A DNA stretch of 64,000 bases from Coptis chinensis (taxonomy: Eukaryota; Streptophyta; Magnoliopsida; Ranunculales; Ranunculaceae): positions 97,763,001 to 97,827,000 of the forward strand of contig CM027379.1 of assembly GCA_015680905.1 (NCBI GenBank), in the 5' to 3' direction. Position 1 is the stretch's first letter. Every line of letters begins with the position of its first letter. The position numbers and the translations under genes are program-made. The notes beneath the pieces were generated by a model that was given only the letters and a program-made list of their open reading frames with translations, made no database searches and was not told where the DNA came from. Shown one piece after another: positions 59,336 through 64,000 of the stretch.

Positions 59336-59460
59336 GGTTGTTCCTTGTTGGTTTTTGTTGAGTGTGGAAAACAAAAGTGTAATGTTTTCCACGAAACGAA
59401 TAGACGTATGAACCAACAGTTTATTTGTTTGTAAACATGTTATGAACGGTAAAAATACGC
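59336..59460 (+). repeat. Inverted repeat, left arm (partner 60873-61059)
   Basis: Starts GGTTGTTCCTTGTTGG, passes through 'gagtgtggaaaacaaaagtg' and 'gaaccaacagtttatttgtt', and ends at 'ttatgaacggtaaaa'. The inverse of 60873-61059 matches along its length, apart from about 65 extra bases in the middle of the right arm. The arms flank a 1.4-kb stretch with serpin fragment 2. They may be two copies of a small repeat or the ends of one element; no target duplication was found. Confidence 0.75.
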
Positions 59461-59929
59461 TAGGCCTAACAGCCTGTTATCTAGGGTTTTAAATTGCTTT
59501 TTTAATGGTATATTATTATAGACTTACTTATTTCTCCACGTACGTATACGAAGGAGTGATAGGAATAAAACAGACCCAAAGAGGACTATTTATCAGAAAG
59601 CTCAATGAGAAAATCACCGCCAACAGGCAATGTGGGACTACCGCGTCTACTTTCCTCAGTAGCATGCAAAATATATAAAGTTGCATAATGAATTTTAAAA
59701 TGACCAAACCACCTCTAGATACCCCATCAAGGGACTGTATTTTCTCATCTTCACCCATTCATGGAAGCAACATCATCACAAAAACTGTTAACATAGACTA
59801 GCCGTACAAAGAAAAATTCCTAGTTGTGATGAGGCGGTGATAGTTGGAATTCTGAAATTAACAGTCTGAAATAAATGAAAGATCATTTACTTGACTATAT
59901 ATGAGTTGAGGTACCTATCTATTGGGCCT
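59461..59929. other. Serpin A upstream region
   Basis: No gene. The text around 59590-59640 (cagaaagctcaatgagaaaa, then 'caatgtgggacta') has a homologue upstream of serpin B (62845-62890), so it is part of the ancestral serpin promoter region now pushed away by the repeat arm. A minus-strand TATA cannot be fixed. Confidence 0.5.
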
Positions 59930-60040
59930 GAAATACGTTATATCTCAGTCCAACATTGGAACAATACCGTCCGCTTTTACCATCTCTAGCCATGAACGTA
60001 ACGGTATCTGCAAGTCTGCAACAAAAGCAATTGTGGAAGG
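59930..60040 (-). pseudogene. Serpin fragment 2 (C-terminal end)
   Basis: On plus, 'cagtccaacattggaacaat' and 'ttaccatctctagccatgaa' match the complement of the last ~30 codons of serpins A and B (VADHPFMFMVRENKSGMILF region) with gaps. Only this end remains. It is followed at 60041 by the same tail as serpin pseudogene 1, so the two share a duplication history. Confidence 0.65.
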
Positions 60041-60300
60041 CGTAAGATTGTCACAGAATCACAAATTAACTGTCCGGCCGGTAGTATATATATTGACTGC
60101 GAATGCGAGAGAGGGCACTTCCGACCAAGAATGCTCAAGATTACAGGTAGTTATCACTCTTTATTAGAAATCTCAAACATCAGCCTCAAACGCACCCTAT
60201 TCCCCAAACTTGTACAAAATATTAACTTCCACTATTGAACGAGGACAGAGAAGCATGGAACTTGGATACCATCTAAAACTTGTTTCCACAACACAGTAGA
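60041..60300. repeat. Duplicated tail next to serpin fragment 2
   Basis: This is the homologue of 57040-57320 (see that entry). It is somewhat shorter and more diverged. Confidence 0.75.
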
Positions 60301-60872
60301 ACTCAAGGACCTCGCCCCTCCAAACTTTTGACTTCACACATTCAGTTCTCAACGTTTTCAAATATAATAATAGAATATGCAAGTTGAGACAATTCAATTG
60401 AATGAAGAACGTTCAATGCATAGGGATATGTGGATAACAAATGCTAGCTAGTATCTAAACAAAGATCCAATTACAAGCATGAAGTAAAGAACAAATTAAA
60501 GGAAATGAGACTGAATGATTACATCAATACAGACACAAGAGAGACATATGAGTACAAAAGTACTGCAATGCTACTGGGCAGCACCGTACCACCACCACCC
60601 ACCAGGCGTTGGAAAGATAAACATGGTGGCTCCTCAAGGGGCAATTAATTCTGGAGCAGGAGGTTTGGGTCTTTCGGAGGCAATAATGGTATATTCCAGG
60701 GTTGGCTCATGTCAGTATGTGGCTCAAGGCAAAAGTAGTCTAAGCCTCTAAGGCAAGCTATTCCAATTGAGTCAGGAATACACAGTTCACCATCAGACCA
60801 ACAATTCCCTTCAAACCTCCGTACGTGGAGAAATAAGTAAGTCTATAAAACGTAAATCACTAGATAGCAGAC
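60301..60872. other. Between serpin fragment 2 and the right repeat arm
   Basis: No gene was assigned. An open stretch on plus at about 60550-60730 reads APYHHHPPGVGKINMVAPQG followed by GAGGLGLSEAIMVYSRVGS; this Gly/Pro-rich text looks like a real coding fragment, but I do not recognise the parent. It has no start or splice context. Confidence 0.4.
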
Positions 60873-61059
60873 TTTTACCGTTCATAACAAGTTTACAAAC
60901 AAATAAATTGTTGGTTCATATGTTTATATATTCGTTTTGTTCATGTAGAAAGTGAATAATTGATATTTAAGATTTCTCTATCTGTTTAGTGTAATTGTTC
61001 AAAGTGGAAAACATTACACTTTTGTTTTCCACACTCAACAAGCCAACAAAGGAACAACC
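60873..61059 (-). repeat. Inverted repeat, right arm (partner 59336-59460)
   Basis: This is the inverse of the left arm with an extra middle stretch of about 65 bases (near 60935-61003). The outer end (gccaacaaaggaacaacc) stops about 60 bases beyond the stop of serpin B. Confidence 0.75.
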
Positions 61060-61122
61060 GAGAAAAACAAATCATATACTAAAGAAGCTCGGTATCTCTT
61101 GTTCTATGACATATTTTCTTGT

Positions 61123-62764
61123 TTAATTATCCAACAAGGGGTTAAGGACATGTCCCATGAACAATACCATCCCACTTTCATTATCTCTCACCATGAACAT
61201 AAACGGATGATCTGCCATAAAATCAACACACGGAAGAGGCTGTCGACGAGCACTTCCCACGATATTACACATAAAAGTAGCAGCAGCAGCTTCAGTTCCT
61301 TCCTCATTAACTTCTATATGTGACTTGTGATGAACGTTTGAAACACAAAGTCTGTCACCAAGTACCATCTCATCAAGTTCTGCAGCTTCCTCAGAGAAAG
61401 GCAACTTTAGTCCGACACCTTGAAGAATCTCAGATGCTTCAACGTAAAATGTCATCTTAAACTTTGGTATCATGAATTCTCTCACGTCAACTAGCTTTGG
61501 ATACAACCTTACATACTTTTCCAAGAACAGTGGATCAGAACCTACCTGCTCAATAATAGGCCACAAACCATCTACCTTGTTAGGAAGTATGATATACATG
61601 GAAAAAGTTCCTTTGTTATCCTTACTCCTCTCATATGGCAGTCGAAGAACTTTAAAATCTTCGAAAGTATCAATCCACTGCCTATCGGGGCTAGTCATGA
61701 AAGGAATTTCCACAGAATTGCCATCAAGAAGGTTAAATTTTGAGTCCTTTGTTGCGGACTTATCAAAGGGTTCCCTCCATCTTCCTTTGAAATAGAGTGC
61801 ATTTGCGAGCACAAGTACCGTAGCCGGAGTCAAAGGACTGGGTATAACAGACTTAATGAGTCCATTTGTAGCCTCTTCCGCCCATTTGTTCACTTCCTTA
61901 GTTATCTCGATTGCCTTCATCCACAATATCAAATTAATTAATCCAACTAATTACTGCATATCTTTCCGAATAAAATTAAATTTCGATAATTACATATTCT
62001 GGCTACTGTTTTCTTCTAATACTTCATAAACATAAATTTCCATAATTTTTGGTTCAACTTAATGCATTTTGCTGAATAAAGCTGGTTAGTATTACTATGG
62101 AGTACTATAATATTTCAAAACCATTTTTGAGCTATTAAATTTTTTTAGCAGTATAGACCAATTTAAAAACATTGTTCTAAGAAAAATTTAAGATCAAATT
62201 AAAAGAAAAATGGCTCACCTTGTTTTGGAAATCTACGCTTTCAGCCTTGCCTTTGTATATCTCTTCAGCAACAGTCATGAACGTTGGTTTCAGAGTCCAA
62301 GACTGGTCAACCCAAGCACCACCAACAAAAGATAATATAGGTCCACCATCAGTGGATCCAGTGAGTATCTCAATATATTTCATACCAACAGAGTTGAGAT
62401 CATCCAAGTTTTTAGCATCTAGAAACTCAAGCAATTCCTTCAAGGTGGAACCACTGGAGCCATTTGTTAAAAAACTCAGTGCAAGTTGAATGGAACATGG
62501 AGAGAACACAAAATTCTTGTCTTTGGCTTTACTTAGTGCGAGATCTTTAGCCATTTGACGACATGCAAAGGGTATGCTGCTCATCAGGGCATCAGGTCGA
62601 CCTCCAGCAATACCAACTCTTGGGTTTCCACCCCTGGAATCTCCAAATGTCGCTCGGTAATTCCTATTAGACTGCTTATAACGATTGACATCCACTTGTT
62701 TTCCAGATCCAAGAAGACAACAACGCCTCAGCCCGTGAACAATTATCTCCCTTTTAACCTTCAT
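61123..62764 (-). CDS. Serpin B, two exons, with a ~48-residue N-terminal insert
   Basis: Exon 1 is 62764-62219 (182 residues) and exon 2 is 61914-61123 (263 residues), with the intron at the same place as in serpin A. The core is intact: NFVFSPCSIQLALSFL, GGAWVDQSW, NALYFKGRWREPF, GTFSMYIILPN, EFMIPKFKMTFYV and DFMADHPFMFMVRDN. The hinge is EEGTEAAAAT, a good inhibitory hinge. By the usual count P1-P1' is Gly-Ser, with ARR further on, so target choice should differ from serpin A. Between KREIIVHG and MSSIPFACRQMAKD, where serpin A has a few residues, lies an Arg/Gly-rich insert of ~48 residues (CCLLGSGKQVDVNRYKQ, then SRGGNPRVGIAGGRPDA). Translation might instead start at the ATG at 62584, which would give a normal-length protein. 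Confidence 0.9.
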
Positions 62765-64000
62765 ATTCCCGCTGCTTAAGGCTCTGAGGAGAAGCTATTG
62801 GGTGTGCAAGGCATAAAGAGTTTTGAGGAGGGGTATCAATATAGGAAAGCCCAATGAGCAAATCAGCGCTAGCAGACGATGTGGGACTATAAATTTTTCG
62901 GTTCATTTTCATTAATAAAACTCCATATAAGACTCTCTCTTATTCCACCTCACTTCCTTTTCACCTTCTAGAATCCACAGAACACCAAACACTCTCCCTC
63001 TCCATTTTGATCGATCATCATGTTCTTCATTATGATCTCAGGTACGTTTTATTTTGGTCATTTCTTAGGTTTTCTTTGGTTGTCTCCCCGTCTGACTGAT
63101 TCTTATTTGTAGTCCACATTAGCGCCCTTTCTTTAGTTGTAACAATATGCAATTGTGATTAATATGGATTACAATTTGTAAATGACAGAAGGCGAGCATC
63201 TATCTTAATGCTTCTACTGGATGTTTGCTTATAGTGTGGTTTACTTTTCCCTCCCCTAATCCAATATTTTTACAAGTGCCTATGCTGTGTTATTCTACTA
63301 TTTGAATGTGTTAATTCTACCGTTGAAGCTCTATATATTTGAGGACATATTTTTTGGAAAATTGAGTATGTCATTTATATTTTTGTATGTATAATTATGA
63401 AATGCATGTGGGTGGGTTTTCATTGTTCTAGGTGTGTTCCCTGTAATATAAATTTTGTTGTTGTTACTTTTACAGATTGGCATGGCTAAATTGAAGGTTT
63501 GGAGGAGAAGGATCTTAAGGGAGGGATATGGGCTTCCCATGGTAAATATCTCCAAGCCGACCCTTTTGGTTTTTGCAAATATTTATATTACTCGCTTTCT
63601 GTTGGTGTTCAAATATGGTGCGTGATTCTATGGGCCTTAAAGCAGGAGATATATAGAGGCATATATATTTTTGATCTTAAATGTCTATCATGTATTATGT
63701 GTTTGTGTGTGTGAGAGGGATTAACAATAGTTAAGTTCTCCAGGAGAAATGGATGCTGGTATGAAATCGTTATATAATTTTTCTTTAGATTTGAGTTTTA
63801 GACAACTCTAAATACTACATCCTTTGGAATAGTCAAGAAAGGAAGACCGTGGAATTTTTTGGTGGAATTCAAAGTAGATGAAGCAACTTTGATAATCCAA
63901 GTTTTAAATACATTGGTTCAGCTGGGGACCAAATATAGGGGCTGGTTTAGAAGAAAAATAGTTTTAGGAGAAGATAAAATACCGACAAAGTGAAGGTAAG
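62765..64000 (+). other. Serpin B promoter and possible 5' exons of a plus-strand gene
   Basis: Upstream of serpin B, 62845-62890 matches the serpin A upstream region. From about 62930 a CT-rich stretch with 'ctccatataagactc' and 'cttattccacctcacttcc' looks like a plus-strand promoter and leader. A possible exon ends at 63041 (ATGATCTCAG|GTACGT), and another begins after TTACAG at 63477 (ATTGGCATGGCTAAATTG) with a donor-like CATGGTAAAT at 63538-63547. The first ATG runs into a stop across this junction, so these would be untranslated. The coding part, if any, lies beyond the window. Confidence 0.3.

Noticed and set aside
63331-63714. Open frames downstream of the possible plus-strand leader
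   Set aside because: Short, AT-rich, without family signature, and not joined in frame by the plausible splice sites.
1-64000. CRISPR arrays, rRNA genes, operons, ribosome-binding sites, riboswitches
   Set aside because: The sequence is plant nuclear DNA with spliced genes. The regular repeats seen are transposon tandem repeats, not CRISPR.

Overview
This is an AT-rich stretch of a flowering-plant nuclear genome, most likely a eudicot. The evidence is intron-rich genes with GT-AG introns and plant-specific families: a PH/RhoGAP regulator of ROP GTPases, an ARM-repeat protein and plant-type serpins. Plant transposon families (PIF/Harbinger, CACTA, Helitron, L1-type LINEs, SINEs, TRIMs, Ty3/gypsy LTRs) fill most of the remainder. 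I could not place it to genus. There is no bacterial, organellar, CRISPR or rRNA content.

Layout. Bases 1-2083 are the right part of a PIF/Harbinger element (transposase tail plus a Myb/SANT-type second ORF). About 4.2-6.5 kb holds intron-bearing fragments of a sorbitol dehydrogenase gene and an RBM48 gene, followed at 7333-7362 by a Helitron-type 3' end; they are probably captured gene pieces. From 7822 to 24146 lies a nest of mobile elements. Two inverted copies of a ~740-bp element sit here, and the second has been split by a 7.8-kb non-autonomous LTR retrotransposon (9454-17293) and a 6.4-kb CACTA element (17527-23961). The CACTA element itself holds a 3.1-kb solo LTR (18795-21928). Target-site duplications and the unsplit copy confirm the order of events. 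From 26673 to 30369 a second Harbinger-type element, with TTA target duplications, carries a decayed plant-mobile-domain (PMD) gene instead of a transposase, and has a solo LTR inside. A SINE and a 5'-truncated LINE follow (30.9-33.2 kb).

Host genes occupy the right half. An intronless ARM-repeat gene lies at 33733-34734 (minus). A 0.98-kb inverted-repeat element with a TORTIFOLIA1-like fragment lies at 36.1-37.1 kb. A 22-exon PH-RhoGAP gene (REN1/PHGAP type) spans 38118-55884 (plus). Its introns hold three relics of one TRIM family, a solo LTR and a SINE. All 22 exons are recognisable, but two late coiled-coil exons break the reading frame. A serpin cluster on the minus strand (56.5-62.8 kb) has two apparently intact two-exon genes with different reactive-centre loops, plus two truncated copies with a shared downstream tail.

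How the genes work together. The host genes do not form a pathway. The RhoGAP would act on ROP GTPases in polar growth, the serpins on proteases, and the ARM protein as a protein-interaction scaffold. What ties the window together is mobile-element activity: nested insertion, gene-fragment capture by three unrelated kinds of transposon, and local tandem duplication. Exon boundaries were set by eye from splice consensus and remembered family sequence, so individual junctions may be off by a few bases.
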